From Rhizobium sp. Q54 (GTDB lineage Bacteria; Pseudomonadota; Alphaproteobacteria; Micropepsales; Micropepsaceae), in assembly GCA_945860165.1 (NCBI GenBank), contig CAMAPL010000002.1, forward strand, positions 124,001 through 188,000: a DNA stretch of 64,000 nucleotides, in the 5' to 3' direction. The notes below the pieces were generated by a model. That model did no database searches and was not told the DNA's origin. It was given only the letters and a program-made list of their open reading frames with translations. The position numbers and the translations under genes were made by a program. Shown here piece by piece: positions 9,815-20,738 of the stretch (positions are counted from its first letter, which is position 1; every line of letters starts with the position of its first letter).

Positions 9815-10551
9815 TGCCGCGCTACCGCCTTTCCATCGAATATGACGGCGGGCCTTTTGTCGGCTGGCAGCGTCAGTCCGAAGGCGCCTCGGTGCAGGGC
9901 GCACTGGAAGACGCCATCGAGAAATTGTCCGGTGAGCGTGTCACCGTCACCGGCGCGGGCCGCACCGATGCCGGCGTTCATGCCCTGGGGCAGGTGGCGC
10001 ATTTTGATCTGGTGAAGGAATTCGAAGCGGGCAAGGTGCGCGATGCCCTCAATCACTATCTGCGCCCCGCGCTGGTTTCGGTGCTGGAGGCGGTGGCGGT
10101 TAACGGCGAATTCCACGCCCGATTTTCGGCCAAATCGCGGTATTACCTGTTCCGCATTCTCAACCGCCGCGCCCCGCCGGCGCTGGAGGGGGGGCGGGTC
10201 TGGCATGTCAGCCCGAAACTGGATGCGGAGGCCATGCATGTCGCGGCGCAGGCGCTGGTCGGCCAGCACGACTTCACCACTTTCCGCGCCGCCGAATGCC
10301 AGTCGGCCTCGCCGGTCAAGACCCTTGATCGCCTTGATATATCGCGCCGCGCCGATGAAATCCATATTGAGGCTTCGGCGCGGTCCTTCCTGCATCATCA
10401 GATCCGTTCTTTTGCCGGGACCTTGAAGCTGGTGGGCGAAGGCAAGTGGAAACCGCGCGATGTCGCGGATGCTTTGGCGGCGAAGGATCGCGCCCGCTGC
10501 GGCCCTGTATCGCCGCCGGACGGCCTCTATCTCGTCAGGGTTGATTACTAA
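9814..10551 (+). CDS. truA: tRNA pseudouridine(38-40) synthase
   Basis: Modifies U38-U40 of the tRNA anticodon arm. The 245-residue protein has the catalytic-Asp motif [18 protein letters not shown] and the downstream [14 protein letters not shown] region. Its ATG shares a base with the fmt stop, so it is translationally coupled to that gene. It is convergent with murI, overlapping by 4 bp. Confidence 0.96.
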   Translation: MPRYRLSIEYDGGPFVGWQRQSEGASVQGALEDAIEKLSGERVTVTGAGRTDAGVHALGQVAHFDLVKEFEAGKVRDALNHYLRPALVSVLEAVAVNGEFHARFSAKSRYYLFRILNRRAPPALEGGRVWHVSPKLDAEAMHVAAQALVGQHDFTTFRAAECQSASPVKTLDRLDISRRADEIHIEASARSFLHHQIRSFAGTLKLVGEGKWKPRDVADALAAKDRARCGPVSPPDGLYLVRVDY

Positions 10552-11372
10552 AGGTCGACCAGGGTCACGGCGCCGGGATCAATCGGCTCCCCTAAGAAGA
10601 TTTCACCCAGATGGGCAAAGCGCCCCGGCGCGTCAGTCGCCAGGAAGCGCGATTGCATCATGACGCCTGTATGCAGCAGATCCCGTTCCTGCAGAATCTT
10701 TTCTACCGTCGCCGCGGTGGTCTCGGCACTGTCGACCAGCGCCACATCAGGCCCCGCGATCCTGGCAATCGTGTCTTTCAGCATCGGGAAATGGGTGCAG
10801 CCCAGCACCAGCCCGCGCGGCCGCGGCATAGTTGCCAGCAACGGATCGAGATAGTGATGCGCCGCCAGTTCGGCGATGGGCCCGTCGCGCATGCCTTCCT
10901 CCGCCAGCGCCACGAACAGCGGACAGGCCTGCTGCACCACCGGCATATGCGGCGCGATGGCCTGAATGGCGCGAACATAAGCGCCGCCCTTGACCGTGCC
11001 TTCGGTGGCGATCACCGCGATGGGGCCGTCCGGCGCGGCGGCGACCGCAGCTTCGGCGCCTGGCTCGATCACCCCCACCACCGGCAGGGGCGCGAGAGTC
11101 TGCAACAGGGTCGGCAAAGCGGCGGCGCTGGCGGTGTTGCAGGCCACTACCAGCAGCTTGATATCGTAGCGCATCAGCGCGGCGCTGGCCTGCACGGCAT
11201 AGCGCGTCACCGTGTCGGCGCTCTTGGTACCATAGGGCAGCCGCGCGGTATCGCCCAGATAGACAAAACATTCATTGGGAAGCCGAGCCTTCAGCGCCCG
11301 CATCACGGTCAGCCCGCCCATGCCGGAATCGAAAATTCCGATGGGCCGACTTGAAGATTCGAGACTGCTCAA
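10548..11372 (-). CDS. murI: Glutamate racemase
   Basis: Supplies D-glutamate for peptidoglycan. The 274-residue protein shows [16 protein letters not shown], the first catalytic Cys in [13 protein letters not shown], and the second in [16 protein letters not shown] is also conserved. Its start overlaps the dapE stop by 4 bp. The murI-dapE-dapD string joins D-Glu and diaminopimelate synthesis, both needed for the same peptide stem. Confidence 0.95.
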   Translation of the reverse strand: MSSLESSSRPIGIFDSGMGGLTVMRALKARLPNECFVYLGDTARLPYGTKSADTVTRYAVQASAALMRYDIKLLVVACNTASAAALPTLLQTLAPLPVVGVIEPGAEAAVAAAPDGPIAVIATEGTVKGGAYVRAIQAIAPHMPVVQQACPLFVALAEEGMRDGPIAELAAHHYLDPLLATMPRPRGLVLGCTHFPMLKDTIARIAGPDVALVDSAETTAATVEKILQERDLLHTGVMMQSRFLATDAPGRFAHLGEIFLGEPIDPGAVTLVDL

Positions 11373-12535
11373 ATCGGCGGCTTCGCGAAATAGGCGGTGA
11401 TCAGCGCGGCATAGATGTCGGTCAGTGCCGCGATCTCAGCTACCGCCACGCATTCATCAGCCTGGTGCATGGTGGTACCCGCCAACCCCAGTTCCACCAC
11501 CGGGCAGAAATCCTTGATGAAGCGCGCATCCGAAGTTCCGCCGCTGGTGGAGAAGAAGGGCGACTGGCCGGTGACGCCGGACACCGTGTCGCTGACCAGC
11601 TGGGTGAATTTTCCTGGCGCGGTCAGGAACGATACACCGCTGGTCTGGGAGGTGACCTCGATGGTGCAGCCCGACTGGCGGGCGACCTGGGCGATGCGGT
11701 CGTTCGCCCAGTTGATCAGGCTGTCGGGTGTGTGCTTGTCGTTGAACCGGATATTGAAAGCGGCGCGCGCCTCGCCCGGAATAACATTGGTGGTGTCATT
11801 ACCCACATCGAGCGTGGTGAAAGCCAGGGTCGAGGGATCGAAATGATCGTTGCCCTTGTCCAGCTTGTGCGACGCCAGCTGGGTCACCAGTTCGGCCAGC
11901 ACCGGGATCGGATTCTTCGCCTTCTGGGGATAGCCGACATGGCCCTGTACACCCACGACCTTGAGCTTGAAATTGATCGAGCCGCGACGCCCGATTTTCA
12001 ACGTGTCGCCGGTCCGCGCCACGCTGGTGGGCTCGCCCACCACGCAATGGTCGATCTGTTCGCCGCGCGCCTTCAGCCATTCCAGCAGCTTGACGGTGCC
12101 GTTGACCGCCACGCCTTCCTCGTCACCGGTGATCAAGAGGCTGATGGAGCCCCCGTTTTTTCCAATAGCGTGTGTTCCGGTCCTGGCCACGGCGGCGACG
12201 AAGGCAGCAATGGCCGATTTCATGTCGGCGGCGCCGCGGCCATACAGCATGCCGTCCTTGACCTCGGCGGCGAACGGCTCCTGCTGCCAGCCTTCGCCGA
12301 CCGGCACCACATCGGTATGGCCGGCAAAGCAGAAATGAGGACTGGCATCGCCCAGCCGGGCATAGAGATTGTCGACATCGCCAAACGGCAAGCGGTGCGT
12401 GGTAAAGCCCAACTGCTTCAGCACGGCTTCCAGCACGTCGAGGGCGCCGGCATCTTTCGGCGTCACCGATGGGCGGCGGATCAGTGCCTGGGCCAGGGCG
12501 AGGGCGTCAATGTCGGTATTGCTGGAAGTGGGCAT
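11369..12535 (-). CDS. dapE: Succinyl-diaminopimelate desuccinylase
   Basis: M20-family dizinc hydrolase of lysine/mDAP synthesis, 388 residues. Metal and catalytic motifs are [11 protein letters not shown] (His-X-Asp), [16 protein letters not shown] (bridging Asp), [10 protein letters not shown] (the catalytic Glu-Glu pair) and a C-terminal His in GTTMHQADE. The ATG at 12535 overlaps the dapD stop by one base. Confidence 0.95.
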   Translation of the reverse strand: MPTSSNTDIDALALAQALIRRPSVTPKDAGALDVLEAVLKQLGFTTHRLPFGDVDNLYARLGDASPHFCFAGHTDVVPVGEGWQQEPFAAEVKDGMLYGRGAADMKSAIAAFVAAVARTGTHAIGKNGGSISLLITGDEEGVAVNGTVKLLEWLKARGEQIDHCVVGEPTSVARTGDTLKIGRRGSINFKLKVVGVQGHVGYPQKAKNPIPVLAELVTQLASHKLDKGNDHFDPSTLAFTTLDVGNDTTNVIPGEARAAFNIRFNDKHTPDSLINWANDRIAQVARQSGCTIEVTSQTSGVSFLTAPGKFTQLVSDTVSGVTGQSPFFSTSGGTSDARFIKDFCPVVELGLAGTTMHQADECVAVAEIAALTDIYAALITAYFAKPPI

Positions 12536-13392
12536 CAGTCGCGCAGCAATTCGTTGATGGAGGTTTTGGCGCGGGTCTTTTCGTCCACCCGTTTGACGAT
12601 CACGGCGCAGTAAAGGTTTGGGGACATTTTATTTTGGCCTCCGTCTTCGCTGCGGCTCTTGTTGCTTGGCAGCGAGCCGGACACCACCACCGAATAAGGC
12701 GGCACCTTGCCCATATGCACTTCGCCGGTGGCGCGGTCGATGATCTTGGTGGATGCCGACAGATACAGGCCCATGCTGAGCACGCTGCCTTCGCCTACAA
12801 TAACCCCTTCGGCAACTTCGGCGCGGGCGCCGATGAAGCAATTGTCCTCGATGATGGTGGGGGCCGCCTGCAACGGTTCCAGCACCCCGCCCAGGCCCGC
12901 GCCGCCGGAGATATGGCAATGCGATCCCACCTGCGCGCAGGAGCCGACCGTGGCCCAGGTATCGATCATGGTGCCTTCGCCGACCCGGGCGCCGACATTG
13001 ACGAAGCTGGGCAGCAGCACCGCGCCTTTTGCGATAAAAGCAGACCGGCGCACGATGGCGCCTGGCACGGCGCGGAAGCCGGCGGCGCGAAATCTGGCTT
13101 CGTCCCAGCCGGCGAACTTGGAATCCACCTTGTCCCACCACACCGCTTCACCCGGCGCGCCGGAGATCAGCTTCATGTCGTTGAGGCGGAAGGACAGCAG
13201 CACGGCTTTCTTGAGCCATTCATGCACTTTCCACGCGCCGTCGATCTTTTCGGCCACGCGCAAGCTGCCATTATCCAAAGCGTCGAGGGCGGCTTCCACA
13301 GCGTCGCGCTCCGCGCCTTTGCTGGTGACGCCCAGCGTGTCGCGCTTGTCCCAGGCGGCTTCGATGGCTTGGCTCAACTCGCTCATGGTCAA
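12535..13392 (-). CDS. dapD: 2,3,4,5-tetrahydropyridine-2,6-dicarboxylate N-succinyltransferase
   Basis: Succinylates tetrahydrodipicolinate. The 285-residue protein shows the hexapeptide left-handed beta-helix repeats (for example [20 protein letters not shown] and [20 protein letters not shown]). It has the family N-terminus ending in [20 protein letters not shown]. It overlaps dapE by one base and the HAD gene by 4 bp; the whole set is one operon transcribed leftwards. Confidence 0.95.
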   Translation of the reverse strand: MTMSELSQAIEAAWDKRDTLGVTSKGAERDAVEAALDALDNGSLRVAEKIDGAWKVHEWLKKAVLLSFRLNDMKLISGAPGEAVWWDKVDSKFAGWDEARFRAAGFRAVPGAIVRRSAFIAKGAVLLPSFVNVGARVGEGTMIDTWATVGSCAQVGSHCHISGGAGLGGVLEPLQAAPTIIEDNCFIGARAEVAEGVIVGEGSVLSMGLYLSASTKIIDRATGEVHMGKVPPYSVVVSGSLPSNKSRSEDGGQNKMSPNLYCAVIVKRVDEKTRAKTSINELLRD

Positions 13393-14108
13393 ATCCTGAT
13401 GCTCTGCAGAAACTGGGTGAGATTTTCGGTCTCATGGTCGATATCGCCGGCGGACACATCCATCAGCGGGCCGTGCTTGCCCCAGGGCGCATCGGTTTTC
13501 AACCATATCGTGGTCATGCCAAGGGTGCGCGCCGGAATCAGGTTGCGGGGAATATCGTCGAACATGGCGGATTCGCCCGCTACAACGCCGCCCGCTGCCA
13601 CCACGCTGCTATAGGCCAGCGCCTGCGGCTTGGGGGAAAAGTCCATGGTGCGTATGTCCCATACCGCATCGAACAGATGCGCCATATCCAGCCGGTCCAG
13701 GATGCGCGCGGCATGATCGCGGCAGCCATTGGTGAAGACAAAACGCTTGCCCGGCAGCGCGACAAGCGCCGCCGTCAGTTCGGGATCGGCGCAAAGGTTG
13801 CCCAGGTCGATGTCATGGACAAAGCGCAGGTAATCCTCGGCGTCGCATTCATGTTCGCGCATCAGCCCGTTCAGGGTGGTGCCGTATTGCCGGTAGAGAT
13901 CTTTTTGACGGACGCGGGCTTGCTCTCGCGGGAGCTTCAGCAAGCGCACCACATAATCGGTCATGCGTGATTCAATCTGCGCAAAAATGCCGTTGTCGGC
14001 GCGGTACAGCGTGTTGTCGAGGTCGAAAATCCAGCTTTTCACATGCCGGAAGTCGGGCTGCTGATCAGCTGATTTCCGGTCTTTTTCCGCGGTGGCCGAG
14101 CTTTTCAT
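13389..14108 (-). CDS. HAD-family pyrimidine 5'-nucleotidase
   Basis: The 239-residue HAD hydrolase has motif [18 protein letters not shown] (nucleophile Asp in DLDNTLY). This matches the alphaproteobacterial pyrimidine 5'-nucleotidase/SDT1-like group found next to dapD in many genomes. Motif II is [14 protein letters not shown], the motif III Lys is in FSPKPQAL, and motif IV is MFDDIPRNL. Substrate specificity is from family resemblance only. The first 20 or so residues are charged and poorly conserved, so an internal start is possible. It leads the dapD-dapE-murI operon; a 135-bp gap with nothing recognisable separates it from the DUF2336 remnant. Confidence 0.85.
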   Translation of the reverse strand: MKSSATAEKDRKSADQQPDFRHVKSWIFDLDNTLYRADNGIFAQIESRMTDYVVRLLKLPREQARVRQKDLYRQYGTTLNGLMREHECDAEDYLRFVHDIDLGNLCADPELTAALVALPGKRFVFTNGCRDHAARILDRLDMAHLFDAVWDIRTMDFSPKPQALAYSSVVAAGGVVAGESAMFDDIPRNLIPARTLGMTTIWLKTDAPWGKHGPLMDVSAGDIDHETENLTQFLQSIRI

Positions 14109-14243
14109 GGGCGGAACATGGCTTGGGCGGCGCGGCCGCGCAAGGATCGTTAACGCCTGTCCACCATGCCTCTTTAGCGGCTCTTAAAGCGCTGCCGTCA
14201 CAATGGTCCGCAAGGGGCAAAAAGAGGGATTATAGGTCAGTAA

Positions 14244-15474
14244 ATGCCGCCGTCCGCCGGGATCGCCAAGCCGGGTCTCGACCCGCGCGATGCCCAGGAT
14301 ATTCTGGAAATCAGCACCCAGCAACCGGGCGGCGCCATCCAGCTGGCGGCGTGCACCGATGACGGCGCCGATTGCAGTATCTTGCCACCCATGGCGCGCC
14401 GTCGACGCGCCCCGCCTTGGCGGCCAACCATAGCGCGCCCGCCGCCACCAACCGGCTGCTGGCCGGAGATGACAATGAGGATGTGCGCGCGGAACTAGCG
14501 GTGAAAATCGCGCGCCAGATGCTGGGCCTGTCGGAACGCGAAAGCTCCCACACTTTCGCCCTCACAATCGAAACCCTGGAATTCCTGGCGCGGGACGCCG
14601 CCGTGCGCGTGCGCACCATCCTGGCCGAGGAGCTCAAGTCCATGGATTGCCTGCCGCGCGATCTCCATGCCATCGTGGCGGCGCCTGCCCTGCAATATTC
14701 CCCGCTGCTGTCAGATTCCGGCCTGATCGAAGTGATCGCCTGCGACTAGGTTCAGCAAGTGCTGACCGCTATCGCTAGCCGCAAGCCGCTGGGCGAAAAC
14801 GTCAGCGACAAGCTGGCGCAGTCGCTGAATGTCCCGGCGGTGGCGGCGCTGCTCGTCAATCGCGACGCCAAAATCCGCAAGGGCGATGGAACGCATTGTC
14901 GAGCAGGCCTAGGAGGTCAATGCCTGGCACATGCCGCTGGCGCTGCGCGCCGATCTGGCGGCTCGTGCCATCCGTCGCATCGGCAGCCTCGTGGGTGCCT
15001 CCATCCTGGAACGGCTGGCGGCGTGCAACGATCTTTCCGAGGCCACACGAAGCCATCTCAACCGCGAATTGTGCGCCCGGCTAGCGGAAAGCTCCGCTTC
15101 CACAGCGGGCGATGCCACGGCGCCGCAATTGGTGCGGATGCCGTCGCGGCGGCGCGCAAGGACGGCCAACTGGACGGATTTTTCGTAGAACAGGCGGCGC
15201 AGGCGGACCGGCGCGAAGTGGTGATCGCGGCACTGGCGGTGCTGGCCAACGTCACCGGCCAGACCGTGAAAAAATCCTGTCTTTGGGCAACGCCAAGCCA
15301 GTGATTATGCTGGCCTTGCATGCGCATTTGTCGATGCGCGTCGCCTTCAAAATTCAGACCTTCATCATGAAGTTGCCGTCATCGGCCATCATGCTGCCGC
15401 GGGGTGGTATCGGCTTTCCGCTCAGCAAGGAAGAGATGCGCTGGCATCTCAACTATTTCAATATTCCTGCTTAG
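14244..15474 (+). pseudogene. DUF2336 protein, heavily frameshifted remnant
   Basis: Pieces in three frames line up with a DUF2336 (HEAT-like helical) protein. Recognisable blocks are NRLLAGDDNEDVRAELAVKI with LARDAAVRVRTILAEEL (about 14443-14746), then SRKPLGENVSDKLAQ, MERIVEQA, LALRADLAARAIRRIG, FFVEQAAQADRREVVIAAL and the C-terminal LSKEEMRWHLNYFNIPA ending at TAG 15472. I count in-frame TAGs at 14747 and 14910, and frame changes near 14400, 14885, 15120 and 15275. DUF2336 proteins are associated with stress and two-component regulation in Alphaproteobacteria; function is not established. The decay is too extensive to be sequencing noise. Confidence 0.85.
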
Positions 15475-16479
15475 CTACTTCGTCACCAAGCCAAAAACGC
15501 TGATGCGGGCGACATAGCCGTTCAGGCCTTTTGTCTGGGTGAGCGCGAAGCCTTCTTCCGCAAGCCCGCGCGCCTTGCAATTACCCGCGCCCTGAATTTC
15601 GAACGCCGCCGCCGTGATGCAGAAACGCTGCGGGCCGGTAACGATGCTGGCGCCGGACTTGCGCTGGGCCAAAAGGTAAACCGCGTCGCTGGCCAAGGAA
15701 TTGGTGATGGTCTTGGCGCAGACGCCCGGATGCACCATCCACCAGCCGCGTGACACCGGCTTGCCGCCGTCACGCTGGGCCAGCGCTACCAGCATTGCCT
15801 CCCTGCTATCGTTGCAGACGGTATAGCCGGCCGGCGCGATGGTCTTGCGTGCCTCGCGTTCCAGGGCGTTGAACAGCTCGACATTGCCGTCGGTGGGCGT
15901 GAATCGCATTTTTTTGCGGAAATCGGCCAGCGCGGCGCCGGTGGTCTTGTCGGGCGCGCCGTTGATGCGTGCGATCTTGTAGCCATTGTCCTGCAGGAGG
16001 CGCTTGACCCCCGCCAGTTGCGCCTGGGTCTTGTTCATCGCGGGCTTCTCGTCGAAATTCATCGTCCAGACCGAACGCCCACGATTGTCCAGCGGCGCGA
16101 AGGGCAGGGCAAAGGTATCGTCGGTGGTGCAGTAGGACTGGGCCACGTCCTGGCGGGTGGCGAAATTGGCATCCTTGACGCAGACGGGATAATTGCCGCC
16201 CCAGGCGCGCGCCGGCCCTGAATGGGCGAGGGATGAGCGGGCATGGACCAGATAGGTCTCCGCGGTCAGCGGCTCCTTGCGCGTCAGATTGCAGTCGCCG
16301 GGCGCGATGCGGGCCCAGCCCTGGGTCTCGCTGCGTGGACTCTGGATCGCCGAAGTCGTGGCATAGAGAATATAGCTGGTGCGATTGCACAGGGTCAGTG
16401 CCGCCTGGGCAGGCGCCCACAGACCCGGCGCCGTGATGCCCGCCAGCACCAGCAGCACCAACCACAAGCCGCGCGTCAT
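15475..16479 (-). CDS. Secreted protein with two DUF1036 domains
   Basis: The 334-residue protein has a Sec signal peptide ([22 protein letters not shown]). It then has two copies of the DUF1036 module: [17 protein letters not shown] at residues about 27-130 and [17 protein letters not shown] at about 218-330. Each copy carries W-X-X-X-X-P-G-X-C and conserved Cys. Residues about 150-205 between them ([19 protein letters not shown]...[11 protein letters not shown]) look like a peptidoglycan-binding-like helical repeat. Its role is unknown; a periplasmic or envelope protein is inferred. Its start overlaps the argB stop by 4 bp, so it ends the rpmH-argB run. Confidence 0.8.
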   Translation of the reverse strand: MTRGLWLVLLVLAGITAPGLWAPAQAALTLCNRTSYILYATTSAIQSPRSETQGWARIAPGDCNLTRKEPLTAETYLVHARSSLAHSGPARAWGGNYPVCVKDANFATRQDVAQSYCTTDDTFALPFAPLDNRGRSVWTMNFDEKPAMNKTQAQLAGVKRLLQDNGYKIARINGAPDKTTGAALADFRKKMRFTPTDGNVELFNALEREARKTIAPAGYTVCNDSREAMLVALAQRDGGKPVSRGWWMVHPGVCAKTITNSLASDAVYLLAQRKSGASIVTGPQRFCITAAAFEIQGAGNCKARGLAEEGFALTQTKGLNGYVARISVFGLVTK

Positions 16480-17405
16480 TCCTGGGTGATCAGCGTGCCG
16501 GCGCCATGCTCGGTGAAAAGTTCGAGCAGCAGCACGTGGGGAATGCGTCCGTCCAGGATGACAGCCGCATTGACGCCGCCCTCCACCGCATCGATAGCGG
16601 TCTGGATTTTTGGAATCATGCCGCCGGAAATCGTGCCGTCGGCGATCAGGGCGCGCGCTTCGCGCACGCTGAGCTTGGGAATCAGCTTCTTGTCCTGGTC
16701 CAGCACGCCTTCTACATCGGTGAGCAGGATCAGGCGCTCGGCCTTCAGGGCGCAGCTGACCGCGCCCGCCACCGTGTCGGCATTGATGTTGAACGTCTCG
16801 CCCTTGCGGCCGACGCCGATGGGCGCGATCACCGGAATGGTTTCCGATTTCATGATCGAATGCAGGACTTCGGGATTGATCGTATCGGGCTCGCCGACAA
16901 AGCCCAAATCCACCGCGACCTTCACGCCGGTCTTGGGATCGGTCCGGGTCATCGCCACCTTGCGCGCGATCACCAGGTTGCCGTCTTTGCCCGAAAGCCC
17001 GACGGCGCGGCCGCCCGCGGCATTGATACCGGTTACGATCTGCTTGTTGATCGAGCCGGTCAACACCATCTCGACAATCTCGACGGCGGCCTGATCGGTG
17101 ACGCGCAGCCCGTCAATGAAAGTCGACTCAATGTTCAGCCGTTTGAGCATGGCGCCGATCTGGGGGCCGCCGCCATGCACCACCACCGGATCGATGCCGG
17201 TCTGCTTCATCAGCACGATGTCCTGGGCGAAGTCGTCGGTGCCGGTGCCAGTCATGGCGTTGCCGCCATATTTCACCACGATGGTCTTCTGGTCGTATTT
17301 GAGGATATAGGGCAGCGCCTCGACCAGGACCCGGCCGGTCTGGCGCCAACGCGCCATCACCCGCAGGGTGCGGTCTTCAGGCGTGTCGTCGGAGGATCCG
17401 GCCAT
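16476..17405 (-). CDS. argB: Acetylglutamate kinase
   Basis: Second step of arginine synthesis. The 309-residue protein has the amino-acid-kinase signatures [41 protein letters not shown], and the late LTDVEGVLD and GGMIPKI. The start could be the ATG at 17405 or the internal Met at residue 17; the conserved core begins near residue 25 either way. In alphaproteobacteria argB often follows engB as here. Confidence 0.95.
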   Translation of the reverse strand: MAGSSDDTPEDRTLRVMARWRQTGRVLVEALPYILKYDQKTIVVKYGGNAMTGTGTDDFAQDIVLMKQTGIDPVVVHGGGPQIGAMLKRLNIESTFIDGLRVTDQAAVEIVEMVLTGSINKQIVTGINAAGGRAVGLSGKDGNLVIARKVAMTRTDPKTGVKVAVDLGFVGEPDTINPEVLHSIMKSETIPVIAPIGVGRKGETFNINADTVAGAVSCALKAERLILLTDVEGVLDQDKKLIPKLSVREARALIADGTISGGMIPKIQTAIDAVEGGVNAAVILDGRIPHVLLLELFTEHGAGTLITQE

Positions 17406-17462
17406 GGCGTCGCCCGCTTGAAAGCGGCGCGTTATAGCGCGCCAAATCCCGCGTTTCTATGG

Positions 17463-18092
17463 TTATTGCGCCAGGGTGGCCAGATGGGTGCGCAAAGCGG
17501 CTATGCCGTCGCCCTTGAAGGAAGAGGTTAACTGAACCTCCGCCAGCGCGGCGGTGTGCTTGGTGGCCTCGGCGCGTGCCGCCTCCAGCGCCGGCTCGCA
17601 TTCGGCCAGTTTGAGCTCGTCGCCCTTGGTCAGCACCAGGCCATAGGAGATGGCGGTCTTGTCCAGCAGCTCCATCACTTGGCGGTCGCTGTCCATCACC
17701 CCGCGCCGCGCATCGATCAGGAGCACGATGCGCCGCAGGCGCGCCCGGCGGCGCAGATAGGAAAAGATCATCTTCTGCCAGGCTTCGGATTCGGTCTTGG
17801 ATCGCTTGGCGAAGCCGTAACCGGGCAGGTCCACCAGCATCAGCCGGTCGGCCAGATTAAAGAAATTGATCTGGCGGGTGGCGCCCGGGGTCTGCGATAC
17901 CCGCGCCAGCGATTTGCGCCCGGTCAGGGCGTTGACCAAGCTGGACTTGCCGGCGTTGGAGCGCCCGACAAAGGCGACCTCGTTGAGCTTATCCGGCGGC
18001 AGCTGTTCGGCGCTGGTCGAGCCCCAGATAAAATCGCACGGTCCCGCGAACAGCTTGCGGGCGGCTTCGTCGGGGCTGTCTGCCTCAGTCAT
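17463..18092 (-). CDS. engB: Ribosome biogenesis GTP-binding protein EngB/YsxC
   Basis: Essential GTPase for large ribosomal subunit assembly, 209 residues. G motifs: GRSNAGKSSLVN (G1), TPGATRQINF (G2), VDLPGYGFA (G3), TKGDEL (G4; family TKxD) and a late SSFKGDG (G5). Its start overlaps the yidC stop by 8 bp, so it is coupled to yidC. Confidence 0.95.
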   Translation of the reverse strand: MTEADSPDEAARKLFAGPCDFIWGSTSAEQLPPDKLNEVAFVGRSNAGKSSLVNALTGRKSLARVSQTPGATRQINFFNLADRLMLVDLPGYGFAKRSKTESEAWQKMIFSYLRRRARLRRIVLLIDARRGVMDSDRQVMELLDKTAISYGLVLTKGDELKLAECEPALEAARAEATKHTAALAEVQLTSSFKGDGIAALRTHLATLAQ

Positions 18093-19917
18093 TGGCCGCT
18101 TTGAGCTTGGGCGCCTTCTTCTTGTCGAAGAAAGCGACGTCGGCGCCTTCGCGCTTCATGATGTACCACTGCTGCGCCACCGACAGGATGTTATTCCAAG
18201 CGTAATAGATCACCAGCCCCGCCGGGAAGGTGGCGAACATGAAGGTGAAGATGATCGGCATCATGGCGAACATCTTGGCCTGGATCGGATCCGGCGGCGG
18301 CGGATTGAGCTTGGTCTGCATCCATTGGGTGACGCCATAGATGATCGGCCAGACTCCGATGGAGATGTAGCTCAGGATAGCCGGTAGCGCCGTGTGCGGG
18401 TTGTAGGGGATCAGGCCGAACAGGTTGAGGATCGAGGTCGGGTCCTGGGCCGACAGGTCGTGAATCCAGCCATAGAAGGGCGCGTGCCGCATTTCGATGG
18501 TGACGAACAGCACTTTGTAGAGCGCGAAGAACACCGGAATCGTCAGCAGGATGGGCAGGCAGCCCGAGATCGGGTTGGCCTTTTCCCGGCGGTACAATTC
18601 CATCATCTGCTGTTGCAGCTTTTGCGGATCGTCCTTGTGCGCCGTCTTCAGCTCCTCCATCTGGGGCTGCAGCTTCTTCATCTTGCCCATGGCGCGGTAG
18701 GAGGCGCTGGCCAGCGGGAAGAACACCAGTTTGACCACCACGGTCAGCGCCAGGATGGCGAGACCGAAATTGCCCAAGAGCTTGTTGAAGAAATCCAGCA
18801 GCCAGAAGAAGGGGCGGGTGAGGAACCAGAACCAGCCCCAGTCCACCGCATAGTCGAGCTTCGGAATGGCTTGGTTGTCCTGATAGTGCTGCAGGATGTC
18901 CACCACCTTGGCGCCGGCGAACAGGCGGTGGGTGACGGTGGCGGACGAACCCGGCGCGATGGTGCGCTGGTTCAGGCGATAATTGGCCTGATAGGCGTGG
19001 GCGCCGCTGGCGGTCTGGGTGCCCAGATACTGGCCGTTGAAATTCTCACCTTGGGGCGGGATGACCGCGGCCATCCAGTATTTGTCGGTGATGCCGACCC
19101 AGCCGCCGGTCGAGGTGAAGGCCTGGGGCGGTGTGCCGGCGTCCTCGAAGTCGCTGTACTTGGCATCCTTCTGGCTGCCATTGGCGACGCCGACAAAACC
19201 CTCATGCAGGATGAAGAAGTCGATCACGCCCTTGGGACGGTTCTGCCGCGCGACATAGCCATAAGGATACAGGTTGGCCGCCGCACCGGTCTTGTTGGCG
19301 ACGCTGTCGGCCACGGTGAACATGTATTTGTCGTCGATGGCGATGACGCGGGTGAAGAGCAGGCCCTTGCCATTGTCCCAGGACAGGGTCACCGGCTTGC
19401 CGGGGGCGAGTGTGCCGCCGCTGGTCTGGGTCCAGTTGCTGTTCTCGGTCGGCATAACTTGATTATTGGAAGAGGAGCCGCTGACCCAGCCGAATTCCGC
19501 ATAATAGGGATAGTCGGTGCTCTTGGGCGCCAGCAGCACGATCTCTGGGCTCTTGGGATCGACGGTCTCGCGGTATTTCTTCAGGCGAAGATCGTCCAGC
19601 CGCGCGCCTTTCAGCAGGATCGAGCCGTCCACCATCGGGGTGTCGATCTTCACCCGCGCCCCACCCACCTTCAGCGCCGCACTGCGGGTCATGTGCGCCG
19701 TGCTGCTGGCAACGCCGGGAAGGCCGGGGCCTGCAGTGGCGGTGGCAGCATTGTTGGTGGAGGGGTTGCTGGGCTTGCTGGCGCCGGTCTGCTTGGCCAG
19801 ATGCTCCTGGCGCGCCTGTTCGGCCTTCATCGACGGCGTGGCGACGAAAAACTGCCAGAGGAACAGCACGGCGGCCGAAAGCGCGATGGCGAGAAGGACA
19901 TTCTTGTTCGTGTTCAT
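18085..19917 (-). CDS. yidC: Membrane protein insertase YidC
   Basis: Inserts and folds inner-membrane proteins, alone or with SecYEG. The 610-residue form of Gram-negatives has TM1 near the N-terminus (NVLLAIALSAAVLFLWQFF) and a large periplasmic beta domain (about 60-360). The conserved core follows, with the hydrophilic-groove Arg in ASYRAMGKMKKLQPQ, then GCLPILLTIPVFFALYKVL and the last helices up to residue 595. An Ala/Pro/Thr-rich spacer follows TM1. It sits between yidD and engB in the usual order. Confidence 0.96.
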   Translation of the reverse strand: MNTNKNVLLAIALSAAVLFLWQFFVATPSMKAEQARQEHLAKQTGASKPSNPSTNNAATATAGPGLPGVASSTAHMTRSAALKVGGARVKIDTPMVDGSILLKGARLDDLRLKKYRETVDPKSPEIVLLAPKSTDYPYYAEFGWVSGSSSNNQVMPTENSNWTQTSGGTLAPGKPVTLSWDNGKGLLFTRVIAIDDKYMFTVADSVANKTGAAANLYPYGYVARQNRPKGVIDFFILHEGFVGVANGSQKDAKYSDFEDAGTPPQAFTSTGGWVGITDKYWMAAVIPPQGENFNGQYLGTQTASGAHAYQANYRLNQRTIAPGSSATVTHRLFAGAKVVDILQHYQDNQAIPKLDYAVDWGWFWFLTRPFFWLLDFFNKLLGNFGLAILALTVVVKLVFFPLASASYRAMGKMKKLQPQMEELKTAHKDDPQKLQQQMMELYRREKANPISGCLPILLTIPVFFALYKVLFVTIEMRHAPFYGWIHDLSAQDPTSILNLFGLIPYNPHTALPAILSYISIGVWPIIYGVTQWMQTKLNPPPPDPIQAKMFAMMPIIFTFMFATFPAGLVIYYAWNNILSVAQQWYIMKREGADVAFFDKKKAPKLKAAND

Positions 19918-19923
19918 GGTCGC

Positions 19924-20169
19924 CTAGTGTTTCGGATGGGGAACAGGATCAAGGCCCGACGAACCGCCGAGCCAGGAAATGGGATGGCAGCGCGCCAGTC
20001 TCTTTGCAGTAAGCCACAGGCCTTTGACGGGGCCGTGAAGCTCCAGCGCCTCCAGAGCATAGGCCGAGCAGTTGGGCGTGAAGCGGCAGGACTGCGGCAA
20101 CAGCGGCGACAGCAGCGTACGGTAGGCGTGAATGGGCGCGGACAAAAGTGCGATTCCGATCCTGCGCAT
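19924..20169 (-). CDS. yidD: Membrane protein insertion efficiency factor YidD
   Basis: The small protein of 81 residues carries the family pattern [28 protein letters not shown] with conserved Cys, then [27 protein letters not shown]. It is an amphipathic membrane-surface protein that helps YidC. It lies 6 bp before yidC and 3 bp after rnpA, the classical order. Confidence 0.93.
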   Translation of the reverse strand: MRRIGIALLSAPIHAYRTLLSPLLPQSCRFTPNCSAYALEALELHGPVKGLWLTAKRLARCHPISWLGGSSGLDPVPHPKH

Positions 20170-20172
20170 GGC

Positions 20173-20550
20173 TCAACCCTCTCCCGCTTTCGCGTCCAGC
20201 TTGCGGTGCGCCGATTTCAGGGCCGTGGTGATGTCGGACAAAAGGGCCGGAAACAGGCGCGCCCCGGTGGTGCCGCGCGCGACCAGAACATAGTCATGGC
20301 GTGGGCGTCCCAAAAGGGGCAGCAGCTGTTGTGCCGCGGCGCGTAGCCGGCGCTTGGCGTGGTTGCGGGCCACGGCATTGCCGATCTTCTTGCTGGCGGT
20401 GAAGCCGATGCGCAGGCGGCCGGGCGCGGCATCGCCCTCTGGTGTGGCGCAGGTTTCCAGGGTGATGGCGCCTTCGACACGGCGGATTCCCTGCGCTGCC
20501 CTTAAAAAGTCAGCCCGTTTTTTCAGACGGTCCACGATGGCTTTATCCAT
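20173..20550 (-). CDS. rnpA: Ribonuclease P protein component
   Basis: Protein cofactor of RNase P, 125 residues. The ATG at 20550 gives MDKAIVDRLKKRADFLRA, the usual beginning; the frame is open further upstream over the rpmH region but that reading has no family support. It contains the RNR-type signature ARNHAKRRLRAA (residues about 61-72), which binds P RNA, and the DYVLVARGTT strand. Confidence 0.94.
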   Translation of the reverse strand: MDKAIVDRLKKRADFLRAAQGIRRVEGAITLETCATPEGDAAPGRLRIGFTASKKIGNAVARNHAKRRLRAAAQQLLPLLGRPRHDYVLVARGTTGARLFPALLSDITTALKSAHRKLDAKAGEG

Positions 20551-20603
20551 TGGTCGCGCGATCGTATCGCGCTCCGAGGGCGTCCCTGAGGCGCCGCTTA
20601 GGC

Positions 20604-20738
20604 TCAGGCCGAGAGTTTCCTGCGGCCGCTGGAGCGGCGGCGATTCAGAATCTTGCGGCCGCCGGGCGTGGCCATGCGCGAACGAAAGCCATGGCGGCGC
20701 TTGCGCACGAGTTTGCTCGGCTGATAGGTGCGCTTCAT
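20604..20738 (-). CDS. rpmH: 50S ribosomal protein L34
   Basis: The 44-residue protein begins [20 protein letters not shown] and has the usual [11 protein letters not shown] and basic C-terminus. It is too short for many gene callers but fully conserved. It heads the rpmH-rnpA-yidD-yidC-engB-argB run; 53 bp separate it from rnpA. A perfect AT-rich palindrome lies 93 bp upstream of its start. Confidence 0.97.
   Translation of the reverse strand: MKRTYQPSKLVRKRRHGFRSRMATPGGRKILNRRRSSGRRKLSA

Noticed and set aside
18394-20346. Long plus-strand open frame opposite yidC
   Set aside because: It is rich in His, Gly, Arg and Val with no domain resemblance; it is the antisense shadow of yidC in a GC-rich genome.
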